Shown here: in pieces, positions 16,574 to 24,048 of the stretch | Position numbering within the stretch: the stretch's first letter is position 1 | Layout of the letters: each line of letters begins with the position of its first letter | DNA from: DASVCN01 sp040905665 | Lineage (GTDB): Bacteria > Deinococcota > Deinococci > Deinococcales > Trueperaceae | Assembly (NCBI GenBank): GCA_040905665.1 | Contig: JBBDRD010000011.1 | Coordinates: 1 to 49,716, forward strand | Direction: 5' to 3' | Length of the DNA: 49,716 nucleotides | Translations under genes and position numbers: made by a program | Notes under the pieces: generated by a model | Seen by the model: the letters and a program-made list of their open reading frames with translations, nothing else | What the model was told of the DNA's origin: nothing | The model's database searches: none

Positions 16574-17956
16574 ATGATTCGGTGTTGTGCCAACAAAGTC
16601 CTGTCTGCTCCGGCAATTCTGGGCTCGTTGCTCTTGGCGAGTACCGCGATTGCGCAGGAGACGGCTCAATCGATCGATCCGGCAGCGACAGCCTGGCTGT
16701 TGATGTCTACCGCCCTCGTCGTCTTCATGGTGGTGGGGTTGGCTCTCTTCTACGGCGGGCTGGTGCGACGAAAGAACGTGCTGAACACGATGATGATGAG
16801 TTTCATCTGCCTGGGAGTCGTAGCTCTTACCTGGGTGTCCTTCGGATACAGCCTGGCGTACGCCGAGGGTGGGCGGATCATCGGCGGCGTAGACAACTTC
16901 TTCTTGCGCGGCATCGACGGCAGTGGAGAAGGAATACCTGGAGTTCTCGACGTCGCCTTCCAGGGAGCGTTCGCCATCATCGCGACCGCCCTGGTCTCGG
17001 GAGCGGTGGTCGAGCGGATGCGCTTTTCCGCCTACATGATTTTCATCGCACTCTGGAGCGTGCTGATCTACGCGCCGCTGGCCCACTGGGCGTGGGGCGG
17101 CGGGCTGTTCGACGACCTTCTCGGTCGCAGCGCGATCGACTTCGCGGGCGGAACCGTGGTGCATATCAACGCGGCTGTCAGCGCACTGGTACTAGCTCTG
17201 ATCCTGGGCAAACGGCGCGACTACGGCCTCAAGGCAATGCTCCCGCATCAGATCCCGTTCGCCCTCATCGGTGCCGGAATCCTCTGGTTCGGCTGGTTCG
17301 GTTTCAATGGGGGAAGCGCATACGCCGCCGATTCGGTGGCAGGGGTCGCGTTTCTGAACACACTCGTCGCTCCGGCGGCGACGCTTGTCGTGTGGGCGAT
17401 GCTCGATATGTGGCGCACCGGCAAAGTCACCGCAGTCGGCCTGGCCACGGCCATCGTTGTAGGACTCGTGGCAATCACCCCCGGTGCTGGCGTCATGTCA
17501 CCTATGGCCGCCATCGTGGTGGGTTTTGTGGCCGCCTTCCCCTGCTACATGACGATCAGCTGGCGGGCGCGGAGCAGCGTCGACGACTCACTCGACGTCT
17601 TCGCCGCCCACGGGGTTGGAGGGATCACAGGAGCCCTCCTCACCGGAGTCCTGGCGTCTACCGCCTGGGGTGCAAGTGTGAACGGTAGCTGGGGCCAGTT
17701 GGCCACACAGGCGCTGGCGGTACTCATCTCGATAGCGTTCAGTGCCGTCGGCACCCTCGTTATCGTCGGGGCGGTCCGAACGCTGGTGCCCTTGCGTGCG
17801 CCGGAAACGCAGGAAGCCATGGGCCTCGACGTTCCCATCCACGGCGAGGAGGGCTACACCGACGGAGAAGGTGCACTGCTGATTCCCGTAGTGAGTTCGA
17901 GCAAGGCAGCGGCGGTGGCGGGTAACCGGACCAGGACGCTGGGAGGCAGAGTATGA
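16574..17956 (+). CDS. amt: Ammonium transporter Amt
   Basis: 460 aa integral membrane protein that conducts ammonium/ammonia as a trimer. A cleavable signal peptide (ILGSLLLASTAIAQ) is followed by about eleven hydrophobic segments. The twin pore histidines are in GGTVVHINAAV and FAAHGVGGITG. The family signature FNGGSAYAAD is present. I use the ATG at 16574, preceded by GGGAGGTG; the longer frame from 16511 would place the promoter hexamer inside coding sequence. Its stop codon overlaps the PII start (ATGA), so the two are translationally coupled and PII presumably blocks the channel in response to nitrogen status. Confidence 0.95.
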   Translation: MIRCCANKVLSAPAILGSLLLASTAIAQETAQSIDPAATAWLLMSTALVVFMVVGLALFYGGLVRRKNVLNTMMMSFICLGVVALTWVSFGYSLAYAEGGRIIGGVDNFFLRGIDGSGEGIPGVLDVAFQGAFAIIATALVSGAVVERMRFSAYMIFIALWSVLIYAPLAHWAWGGGLFDDLLGRSAIDFAGGTVVHINAAVSALVLALILGKRRDYGLKAMLPHQIPFALIGAGILWFGWFGFNGGSAYAADSVAGVAFLNTLVAPAATLVVWAMLDMWRTGKVTAVGLATAIVVGLVAITPGAGVMSPMAAIVVGFVAAFPCYMTISWRARSSVDDSLDVFAAHGVGGITGALLTGVLASTAWGASVNGSWGQLATQALAVLISIAFSAVGTLVIVGAVRTLVPLRAPETQEAMGLDVPIHGEEGYTDGEGALLIPVVSSSKAAAVAGNRTRTLGGRV

Positions 17957-18312
17957 AGATGATCACCGCGATCATCCGCAGGGAGAAGGTCAACGACGTA
18001 CTCAAGGCACTCTTCGAGAGCGACATCTACGGCGTGACCGTAACGCCGGTGCGAGGGCACGGAGGAGAGTCCGAAACCGTCCAGACGTACCGTGGCACGA
18101 CCGTGAAGATGGAGCTCGTCGAGAAGGTCAGGCTCGACATCGCCCTCACCGAGCCGTTCGTGGAGCGGGGCGTGAGCACCATCCTCCGTTCCGCCAGGAC
18201 AGGGGAGGTTGGCGACGGCAAGGTCTTCGTGACACCGGTCGAGAAGGTCTACCGAATCCGTACCGGCGACGAGGACGAGGCGGCGGTGACGCCGGTCATG
18301 ACGGCGCCCTGA
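17953..18312 (+). CDS. glnK: PII signal protein (GlnB/GlnK family) without the usual T-loop tyrosine
   Basis: 119 aa. PII proteins bind ATP/ADP and 2-oxoglutarate and gate AmtB. MKMITAIIRREKVNDVLKAL, the B-loop TGEVGDGKVFV and the C-terminal VEKVYRIRTGD match the family. In the T-loop, where enterobacterial proteins read YRGAEY with the uridylylated Tyr51, this one reads YRGTTV. Tyr51 is replaced by Val and Ser49 by Thr, so uridylylation or adenylylation at 51 is impossible here. The linked amt gene indicates a GlnK role controlling ammonium uptake. Overlap with amt by 4 bp shows coupling. Confidence 0.93.
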   Translation: MKMITAIIRREKVNDVLKALFESDIYGVTVTPVRGHGGESETVQTYRGTTVKMELVEKVRLDIALTEPFVERGVSTILRSARTGEVGDGKVFVTPVEKVYRIRTGDEDEAAVTPVMTAP

Positions 18313-18366
18313 CGCGTTGCCATTCAGCCTAGCCTCCGGCTGACGCGTTGCCATTCAGCCTCCGGC
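18310..18366 (+). repeat. Tandem direct repeat between glnK and pstS
   Basis: TGACGCGTTGCCATTCAGCC occurs twice (from 18310 and from 18341), each followed by CCGGC, the first with a 5-bp AGCCT insertion. Each copy ends in a small palindrome (TCAGCC-TCC-GGCTGA in the second). The start of each unit resembles the neighbouring candidate Pho box, so these may be degenerate regulator sites. Confidence 0.75.
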
Positions 18367-18381
18367 TGACACTGCCATGAC
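18367..18381 (+). promoter_or_regulatory. Candidate Pho box upstream of pstS
   Basis: TGACACTGCCATGAC, with TGAC repeated at an 11-bp period, the spacing of direct half-sites bound by PhoB-type regulators. A 14/15 identical copy lies upstream of the response-regulator gene at 23329. It is about 40 bp before the pstS ATG. Confidence 0.55.
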
Positions 18382-18419
18382 GTTGGCCCATTAGCCTGAC
18401 TCCGGAGGTCGAACTTTAT

Positions 18420-19394
18420 ATGCGAAACAAAGCAATGGCAATGATCGTCACGCTTGCGTCCCTCGTCCTGTCCCTGGGGTTCGCTCAGGATATCCGGGTA
18501 GACGGTTCATCGACCGTGTACCCCATCAGCCTCGCGCTCGCCGAGGACTTCCAGATAATCAACCCGGAGTCGCGAGTGACCGTCGCTTTCTCCGGCACCG
18601 GCGCAGGCTTCGAGAAATTCTGTCGCGGCGAGACGGACGTTTCGGGAGCCAGCCGGCCGATAACGCAAGGCGAGGTCGACCTGTGCGCTCAGAACGGCAT
18701 AGAGTTCGTCGAGCTGCCGGTCGCGGCGGACGGCCTTTCGGTGGTGGTGAATACTCAGAACGACTGGGTCGAATGTGTGAGCGTCGATGAGCTGAACGCC
18801 ATTTGGATGCCCGGCTCGAGCGTTACCACCTGGCAGGACGTTCGCGCCGATTGGCCCGACCAGGAGATCGTCCTCTACGGGGCCGGAACCGACTCCGGGA
18901 CCTTCGACTACTTTACCGAGGCGATAAATGGGGAGAGCGGCGCAATCCGCACCGATTTCTTCCCCAGCGAGGACGACAACGTACTTGTCCAAGGTGTTTC
19001 CGGCGGGGTCAACACCATGGGCTTCTTCGGCTTTGCGTACTACGTGGAGAACCAGGATCGGCTGAAGCTCCTTGGGGTGGATGGCGGCGGCGGGTGCATC
19101 CAGCCGAGTCCCGAGACGATTGCCGGCAACACCTACACGCCGCTCTCGCGGCCGATGTTCCTCTACTTCAACACCGAGCGCCTACAGAGCAACGACACTC
19201 TGCGGGCATTTGCCGAGTTCACCGTTTCCGCTGACGCAGAACCGCTGATTGCCGATACCGGTTACCTCTCCTACCCGCCGGAGGTCTATGATGCAGCGGC
19301 CGAGCGGCTGGCGGACTTGGTGACCGGTAGCGCCTTCCTCACGTTCGAACCGGGCGACAGTGTGCTCGATGCCGTGCGGTCAGCCGGCAACTAG
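18420..19394 (+). CDS. pstS: Phosphate ABC transporter, substrate-binding protein
   Basis: 324 aa secreted phosphate-binding protein. A signal peptide (MIVTLASLVLSLGFAQ) precedes the mature start IRVDGSSTVYPIS, a diagnostic PstS segment in which Ser/Thr contact phosphate. SGTGAGFEKFCRGETDVSGASR, GTDSGTFDYFTE and LSRPMFLYF follow in family order. No lipobox cysteine is present, so it is a soluble periplasmic protein. CGGAGG precedes the ATG. It heads pstSCAB; a perfect hairpin after the gene probably raises its expression over the membrane subunits. Confidence 0.95.
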   Translation: MRNKAMAMIVTLASLVLSLGFAQDIRVDGSSTVYPISLALAEDFQIINPESRVTVAFSGTGAGFEKFCRGETDVSGASRPITQGEVDLCAQNGIEFVELPVAADGLSVVVNTQNDWVECVSVDELNAIWMPGSSVTTWQDVRADWPDQEIVLYGAGTDSGTFDYFTEAINGESGAIRTDFFPSEDDNVLVQGVSGGVNTMGFFGFAYYVENQDRLKLLGVDGGGGCIQPSPETIAGNTYTPLSRPMFLYFNTERLQSNDTLRAFAEFTVSADAEPLIADTGYLSYPPEVYDAAAERLADLVTGSAFLTFEPGDSVLDAVRSAGN

Positions 19395-19448
19395 CGACCG
19401 CAAACTTCGCACGAACCCGGATACCGAGCAGCGCAACTACGATAGGTT

Positions 19449-19476
19449 GTTCCCTGGAGCCGACGCTCCAGGGAAC
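19449..19476 (+). terminator. Intra-operon hairpin between pstS and pstC
   Basis: GTTCCCTGGAGC (19449-19460) and GCTCCAGGGAAC (19465-19476) form a perfect 12-bp stem with a 4-nt loop. The flank CGGCCTGTTTAT has only a short T-run, so partial read-through or 3'-end protection of the pstS message is likely. This would give the usual excess of binding protein. Confidence 0.6.
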
Positions 19477-19511
19477 CGGCCTGTTTATCTGGGCCGATAG
19501 AGGAGCAGAAC

Positions 19512-20450
19512 ATGTCGTTTAGCAGAGGCGTCGACAGCGCCGTGAACGCTGCCGGGCTGGGCCGCAGAGGTAGGCGCAGTCGCGGTGAGCGCGCGATTGG
19601 GGGGGCGCTACTCGCCTGCGCGCTGGTGTCGGTGCTAACGACGGCGGCAGTAATTGCGGTGCTGGCTGCGGAAACGATCGGGTTTTTCCTGGAGGTGCCG
19701 CTGCGGGAGTTCTTTACAAATCCGCAGTGGACGCCGCTCTTTCTCGATCAGAACTTCGGGATAGCGCCCCTGGTTACCGGTACCTTGCTGGTGACGACCA
19801 TCGCACTGATCGTGGGAGCGCCACTGGGGCTCGGCTCGGCCATATACCTTTCGGAGTTCGCCGGCGAACGGCGCCGTCGCCGCATCATCCCGATACTCGA
19901 GTTGCTGGCCGGCATCCCCACCGTCGTGCTGGGTTATTTCGCACTGCTGTTTATCACGCCTCTCTTGCGCGACATCATCCCCGGCATCAACCTGTTCAAC
20001 CCCCTTTCGGCCGGGATCGTCATGGGCTTCATGATCCTGCCTACCATCTCCAGCATCTCCATCGATGCAATGCAGGCCGTCCCCCGCTCACTACGCGAGG
20101 CGGGATACGGATTGGGAGCATCGAAGCATGAGCTGATCCTCCGGGTGGTCATCCCGGCAGCGCTGTCCGGCATCGTCGCGTCACTCATCCTGGCCGTTTC
20201 CCGCGCCATAGGCGAAACGATGATCGTCACCCTGGCGGCCGGCCAGAGGCCCGACCTGCACTTCGACCCCAGGAAGACCATCGCCACCATGACCGCGTAC
20301 ATCGTGCAGGCAGCAACCGGCGACCAACCGGCCGGCTCGCTGGAATCTCGCTCCCTCTACGCGGTCGCCGCCACTCTGTTCGTGATGACGCTGGCACTCA
20401 ATCTGACGGCGCAGGCCGTAGTTCGACGCTTCGGGGAGAGGTACGAGTGA
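19512..20450 (+). CDS. pstC: Phosphate ABC transporter, permease subunit PstC
   Basis: 312 aa inner-membrane subunit with six hydrophobic segments. The EAA loop is SLREAGYGLGASKHELILRVVIPAAL. The segment LELLAGIPTVVLGYFAL and the ending with LDFDPRK-like residues (LHFDPRKTIATMTAYIV) are typical of PstC. A clear ribosome binding site (AGGAGCAGAAC) precedes the ATG. Its stop overlaps the GTG start of pstA. Confidence 0.94.
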   Translation: MSFSRGVDSAVNAAGLGRRGRRSRGERAIGGALLACALVSVLTTAAVIAVLAAETIGFFLEVPLREFFTNPQWTPLFLDQNFGIAPLVTGTLLVTTIALIVGAPLGLGSAIYLSEFAGERRRRRIIPILELLAGIPTVVLGYFALLFITPLLRDIIPGINLFNPLSAGIVMGFMILPTISSISIDAMQAVPRSLREAGYGLGASKHELILRVVIPAALSGIVASLILAVSRAIGETMIVTLAAGQRPDLHFDPRKTIATMTAYIVQAATGDQPAGSLESRSLYAVAATLFVMTLALNLTAQAVVRRFGERYE

Positions 20451-21697
20451 GCGACATCCCCTCATTCTCAGGCGAGCCGGCCCGGGGAGCGCCCCTGTTT
20501 GCCGAGGGCGGGCCGAACAGATCGGCGGCACGGCGTCGAGCGGGCCGGCTCTTCGCGTTCATCACTCTGGTGCCGGTGATTCTGGCGATGCTCTTCGTCG
20601 CGGTACTCCTCATTGATGTTGTCACCGACACGGTTTCCTGGCAGGTGGTGAACCCCGCTACCAGCGGCGAGTCTTTCTCATGGTTGCAGGCGCCGTTCGG
20701 CGGCCAGAGGGTCGTTCGACTCGAACTGGCGGCGCAGGGGCTGGATCAGGCCGAGATTCGCGAGACGCTATCCGACCAAGAGGAGCGGCGCCTGTTCTTT
20801 GCGCGCAACCGAGTCGAACTGATGCTGTTTACTAACGACGGACCGTTTCGCTGGGTGGTTACCAGTTCCCGTGACCGGCGCGTGGCGGATTACGGGCTGC
20901 TTGCGGGAGCGCGCAATCTGGATGGGGTGAGGCAAGGGCTGGGGGCCGAAGAGCGCCTCTACCTGAACCCTTGGCTGGACGCTTCCTTCTTCAATCGGAA
21001 CGCTTCACGAACACCGGTCGTGGCCGGACTGCGCTCGGCATTGGCCGGTACCCTCTGGGTGATCGCCCTAGTCATCCTGATCGCCCTGCCGCTGGGAATC
21101 GGGACGGCGATATATCTCGAGGAGTATGCCGCGGACAACCGCTTCACCAGAACGATCGACGTCAACATCCGCAATCTCGCGGGCGTACCGAGCATCGTCT
21201 ACGGGATTCTCGGCCTCTACGTGTTCGTGCGCCTTGCCGGCATGGGGCCAAGCGTCCTGGCCGCGGCGCTTACGCTGGCCCTCCTGATCCTGCCGGTGGT
21301 GGTGATCGCCTCGCGCGAGGCGATCCGGTCGGTGCCCGGCACCCTGCGGCAGGCCAGCTACGGACTGGGCGCGACCAAGTGGCAAACGGTGAGCCGGGTA
21401 GTACTGCCGAACGCCATTCCGGGAATCGTCACAGGTGTCATCCTCGCCGTGGCGCGCGCGATCGGCGAAACCGCGCCGCTACTATTGGTGGGGGCTGCGG
21501 CGTTCGTGCCTTACCTGCCGGATGGACTTCTCTCCAGCTATACGGTTATTCCCGTGCAGATCTACTCGTGGGTTGGTGAGAACGATCCGGAGTTCCGGCA
21601 CGTGGCCTCTGCCGCGATATTGGTGCTATTGACGGTCCTCGTCGTCCTCTACGCTATTGCCTTCTACCTCAGGCGCCGCTTCGAAAGGACCTGGTAA
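20447..21697 (+). CDS. pstA: Phosphate ABC transporter, permease subunit PstA with periplasmic insert
   Basis: 416 aa, about 120 longer than E. coli PstA. TM1 (about 28-50) is followed by a roughly 135-residue extracytoplasmic stretch (LELAAQGLDQAEIRETL, LMLFTNDGPFRWVVTSS) before the normal permease core begins near residue 190. The EAA loop is TLRQASYGLGATKWQTVSRVVLP in overlapping view. Such long-loop PstA proteins occur in several phyla; the insert probably contacts PstS or the envelope. The gene starts at a GTG overlapping the pstC stop (GTGA) and ends by sharing one base with the pstB start (TAATG). Confidence 0.92.
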   Translation: MSDIPSFSGEPARGAPLFAEGGPNRSAARRRAGRLFAFITLVPVILAMLFVAVLLIDVVTDTVSWQVVNPATSGESFSWLQAPFGGQRVVRLELAAQGLDQAEIRETLSDQEERRLFFARNRVELMLFTNDGPFRWVVTSSRDRRVADYGLLAGARNLDGVRQGLGAEERLYLNPWLDASFFNRNASRTPVVAGLRSALAGTLWVIALVILIALPLGIGTAIYLEEYAADNRFTRTIDVNIRNLAGVPSIVYGILGLYVFVRLAGMGPSVLAAALTLALLILPVVVIASREAIRSVPGTLRQASYGLGATKWQTVSRVVLPNAIPGIVTGVILAVARAIGETAPLLLVGAAAFVPYLPDGLLSSYTVIPVQIYSWVGENDPEFRHVASAAILVLLTVLVVLYAIAFYLRRRFERTW

Positions 21698-22506
21698 TGA
21701 CACTCCAACCCATCGACTCCCAGCACGAGACCGTGAGAACCGAGCCGGTAGCAGCCGAGGAGGCGTTGCTCTCGATAGAAGGGCTCAACCTCTGGTACGG
21801 AGACTTTCAGGCTCTCCACGACAACACAATTACCGTGCCCCGCAATCAAGTGACGGCACTCATAGGGGCTTCTGGCAGTGGCAAATCTACCCTGATACGC
21901 AGCATCAACCGGATGAACGACCTCGTCCCCGGCGTCCGCATCGATGGGCGCATGCGTTATGAGGGCGTCGATCTCTACGATCCGGCTGTCGACCCCGTCG
22001 AGGTGCGGCGGCGAATCGGGATGGTCTTCCAGAAGGCGAACCCCTTCCCAAAGAGCGTCTACGACAACGTAGCCTTCGGGCCGAGGCTAAACAGGTACAA
22101 CGGCGATCTCGACGCGCTGGTCGAGAAGTCACTACGCTCGGCGGCGCTATGGGACGAGGTCAAGGAAAAGCTCAAGCAGTCGGGACTGGGCCTCTCAGGC
22201 GGTCAGCAGCAGCGGCTCTGTATAGCAAGGGCGATGGCCACCGGTCCCGACCTGATTCTCATGGACGAACCCACAAGTGCCCTCGATCCGCTAGCCACGG
22301 ACCGGATCGAGCAGTTGATCCACGAAATAAAGCTGGAGTACACGGTAGTGATTGTCACCCACAACATGCAGCAGGCGGGCCGGGTAAGCGACCGTACGGC
22401 GTTCATGCACCTGGGTGTCCTGGTCGAGGAGGGACCCACCGACCAGATCTTCACCGATCCCCAGCATGAGATGACCGAGCGGTACGTTTCCGGGCATTTC
22501 GGCTGA
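21697..22506 (+). CDS. pstB: Phosphate ABC transporter, ATP-binding subunit
   Basis: 269 aa ATPase. Walker A GASGSGKST (about residues 57-65), signature LSGGQQQRLCIARAMA, Walker B LILMDEPTSALDP and the switch region VIVTHNMQQAGRVSD are intact and match PstB closely, including the IRSINRMNDLVPG segment. It drives import through PstCA and with PhoU and the histidine kinase transmits phosphate status. The ATG shares its A with the pstA stop, giving tight coupling. The phoU gene faces it 70 bp downstream. Confidence 0.95.
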   Translation: MTLQPIDSQHETVRTEPVAAEEALLSIEGLNLWYGDFQALHDNTITVPRNQVTALIGASGSGKSTLIRSINRMNDLVPGVRIDGRMRYEGVDLYDPAVDPVEVRRRIGMVFQKANPFPKSVYDNVAFGPRLNRYNGDLDALVEKSLRSAALWDEVKEKLKQSGLGLSGGQQQRLCIARAMATGPDLILMDEPTSALDPLATDRIEQLIHEIKLEYTVVIVTHNMQQAGRVSDRTAFMHLGVLVEEGPTDQIFTDPQHEMTERYVSGHFG

Positions 22507-22576
22507 ACGTTTCCGAATGCCCCTTTACGCTAATGCGCCGTGCGCTGCGAGGGCGGCCGCGGCGGGGGCGGCGGTT

Positions 22577-23215
22577 TTAGACGCGCTCGGCCGTACGCCA
22601 AAAGATGATGTGCTCGTTTACGTTCTCGATGTGGTCGGCCAGCCGTTCCAGATAACGTGCGACGGCGAGAAGCTTGGTCGCCGCCCCGATCGTGTTCGAG
22701 TCCTCGATCATGTAAGTGATCAGTTCGCGCTGTATCTGTTCGTAAAGCTCGTCGATCTCCTCATCCATCGCCCTCGCCTCACGGGCGATATCGGCATCGC
22801 TTTCGACGAGGGCGTCCACCGTCCGCTCGATCATCCGCTCCGAAATATCGAGTATTCGCTGCATGTCAAGGTACTTCTTCAGCGGCGGCCGGTCGGCGAG
22901 TTCGGCGCCCGCCCGGGCGACGTGTACGGCGTAGTCGCCGGCGCGCTCGATGTCCGCCAGGGCCCGGTAAACCGCTCCGAGGAAGCGAAGGTCGCCGGCA
23001 GCGGGTTGGCGACGGGCAATGACGATGAGGATCCGCCGTTCCAGGTGATCCTGGAGATCATCCACCTGCCGGTCCGTCTCCTTGCAGAGGGCTGCGGCGG
23101 CGACCTCGGCGTCCACCAGCGCCCGGCGCGCCAAACCGACCGATTCCCGGACCAGGCTCAACATGCGCACTACCTCGGCGACGATATCTTGCACCTCGTG
23201 CTGGAGCGGATTCAT
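22577..23215 (-). CDS. phoU: Phosphate-signalling protein PhoU
   Basis: 212 aa, the normal PhoU length. Two three-helix bundles each carry the metal-binding E/DxxxD pattern: DIERAGDYAVHVA and YLERLADHIENVNEHI. PhoU links Pst activity to kinase inhibition. Here it is on the opposite strand, convergent with pstB and divergent from the response regulator, whereas in many bacteria it ends the pst operon. I start at the ATG of MNPLQHEVQ (23215); upstream in-frame ATGs at 23233 and 23329 add residues not typical of the family. There is no clear ribosome binding site; TAGGCT lies 8 nt upstream, so it too may be leaderless. Confidence 0.9.
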   Translation of the reverse strand: MNPLQHEVQDIVAEVVRMLSLVRESVGLARRALVDAEVAAAALCKETDRQVDDLQDHLERRILIVIARRQPAAGDLRFLGAVYRALADIERAGDYAVHVARAGAELADRPPLKKYLDMQRILDISERMIERTVDALVESDADIAREARAMDEEIDELYEQIQRELITYMIEDSNTIGAATKLLAVARYLERLADHIENVNEHIIFWRTAERV

Positions 23216-23328
23216 TGCGCTCGAGCCTATCATGCGGATGGAGTCGTCTGGCCCGAATTCTCTTGCCGTCGCCAACGAACACAGCGGTGGACCCTCCCGG
23301 TGAAAGTCTTGTTTCCTGCCGTGTCGCA

Positions 23329-23343
23329 TGACGCTGCCATGAC
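23329..23343 (+). promoter_or_regulatory. Candidate Pho box upstream of the response-regulator gene
   Basis: TGACGCTGCCATGAC differs by one base from the motif upstream of pstS (18367-18381). TGAC recurs at 11 bp. It lies 27 bp before the GTG start and could also control the divergent phoU, giving autoregulation. Confidence 0.55.
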
Positions 23344-23370
23344 CATTGGGGGGGTAGCGTAGGGGGCGAG

Positions 23371-24048
23371 GTGAGTTCAGCCGCTCAGATTCTCATCGTC
23401 GAGGACGACAGCGCGGTGCGTGAGTTGATAGCCCTGCACTTGCGCCGGGGCGGCTTTGTCACCGAGGAGGCAGCTACCGCCGGGGAAGCGTGGCCTCGCC
23501 TTCGTCATGTCGACGCCGTCGTGCTCGACCGCATGCTTCCAGACGAAAGCGGCGACTCGTTCCTCCGTCGCCTCCGGTCCGAAGACCGATTGCGAGGGCT
23601 CCCCGTCCTCATGCTCACGGCCCGTGCCAGCGAAGTGGACAGAGTCGGCGGTCTCGAAGCCGGAGCGGACGATTACGTCACGAAACCGTTCAGCGCAGCC
23701 GAGCTCGTCGCGCGTCTGCGTGCTCTCTTGCGCCGCCTGCCCAGCAGGCAGAGGTTTCGGTCGGGGGATCTGCTCGTCGACCTCGACGAAGCTCTCGTCG
23801 AGAGGGATGGGGAGCGAATCGACCTGACTCGCCGGGAGTTCGATCTGCTTGCCTTTCTGGTCGCGCATTCGGGCCGGGTGTTTTCGCGCTCGGAACTGCT
23901 CGACCGGGTTTGGGGAGCCGAGTTCGTGGGGAGCGAGCGGACGGTGGATCAGCATGTGGCGCAGTTGCGCAGCCGGCTCGGCAATTCTCTGATAGAAACG
24001 GTGCGGGGCAGGGGCTACCGAATTGTGGGATCAGATGGCGCCGGCTGA
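23371..24048 (+). CDS. OmpR-type response regulator, probably PhoB-like
   Basis: 225 aa. The receiver domain shows the acidic pair (VEDD), the phospho-acceptor Asp in VVLDRMLPDESG, Thr in LMLTARA and Lys in DDYVTKPF. The C-terminal winged helix has LTRREFDLLAFLVAHSGRVFSR in pieces and ends RGRGYRIV. Location within the pst-phoU cluster, and the pairing with a kinase whose start overlaps it, make a PhoB role very likely. The start is GTG, preceded by AGGGGG. A Pho-box-like sequence lies upstream. Confidence 0.92.
   Translation: MSSAAQILIVEDDSAVRELIALHLRRGGFVTEEAATAGEAWPRLRHVDAVVLDRMLPDESGDSFLRRLRSEDRLRGLPVLMLTARASEVDRVGGLEAGADDYVTKPFSAAELVARLRALLRRLPSRQRFRSGDLLVDLDEALVERDGERIDLTRREFDLLAFLVAHSGRVFSRSELLDRVWGAEFVGSERTVDQHVAQLRSRLGNSLIETVRGRGYRIVGSDGAG

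Noticed and set aside
16073..17164. 363-aa minus-strand frame over mazG and amt
   Set aside because: It crosses a strong terminator and a promoter and lies opposite two clear genes; composition (His/Arg/Asp-rich) is implausible.
22507..22576. Terminator between pstB and phoU
   Set aside because: The stretch is only a GC-rich run; no stem with a T-tract could be drawn convincingly.
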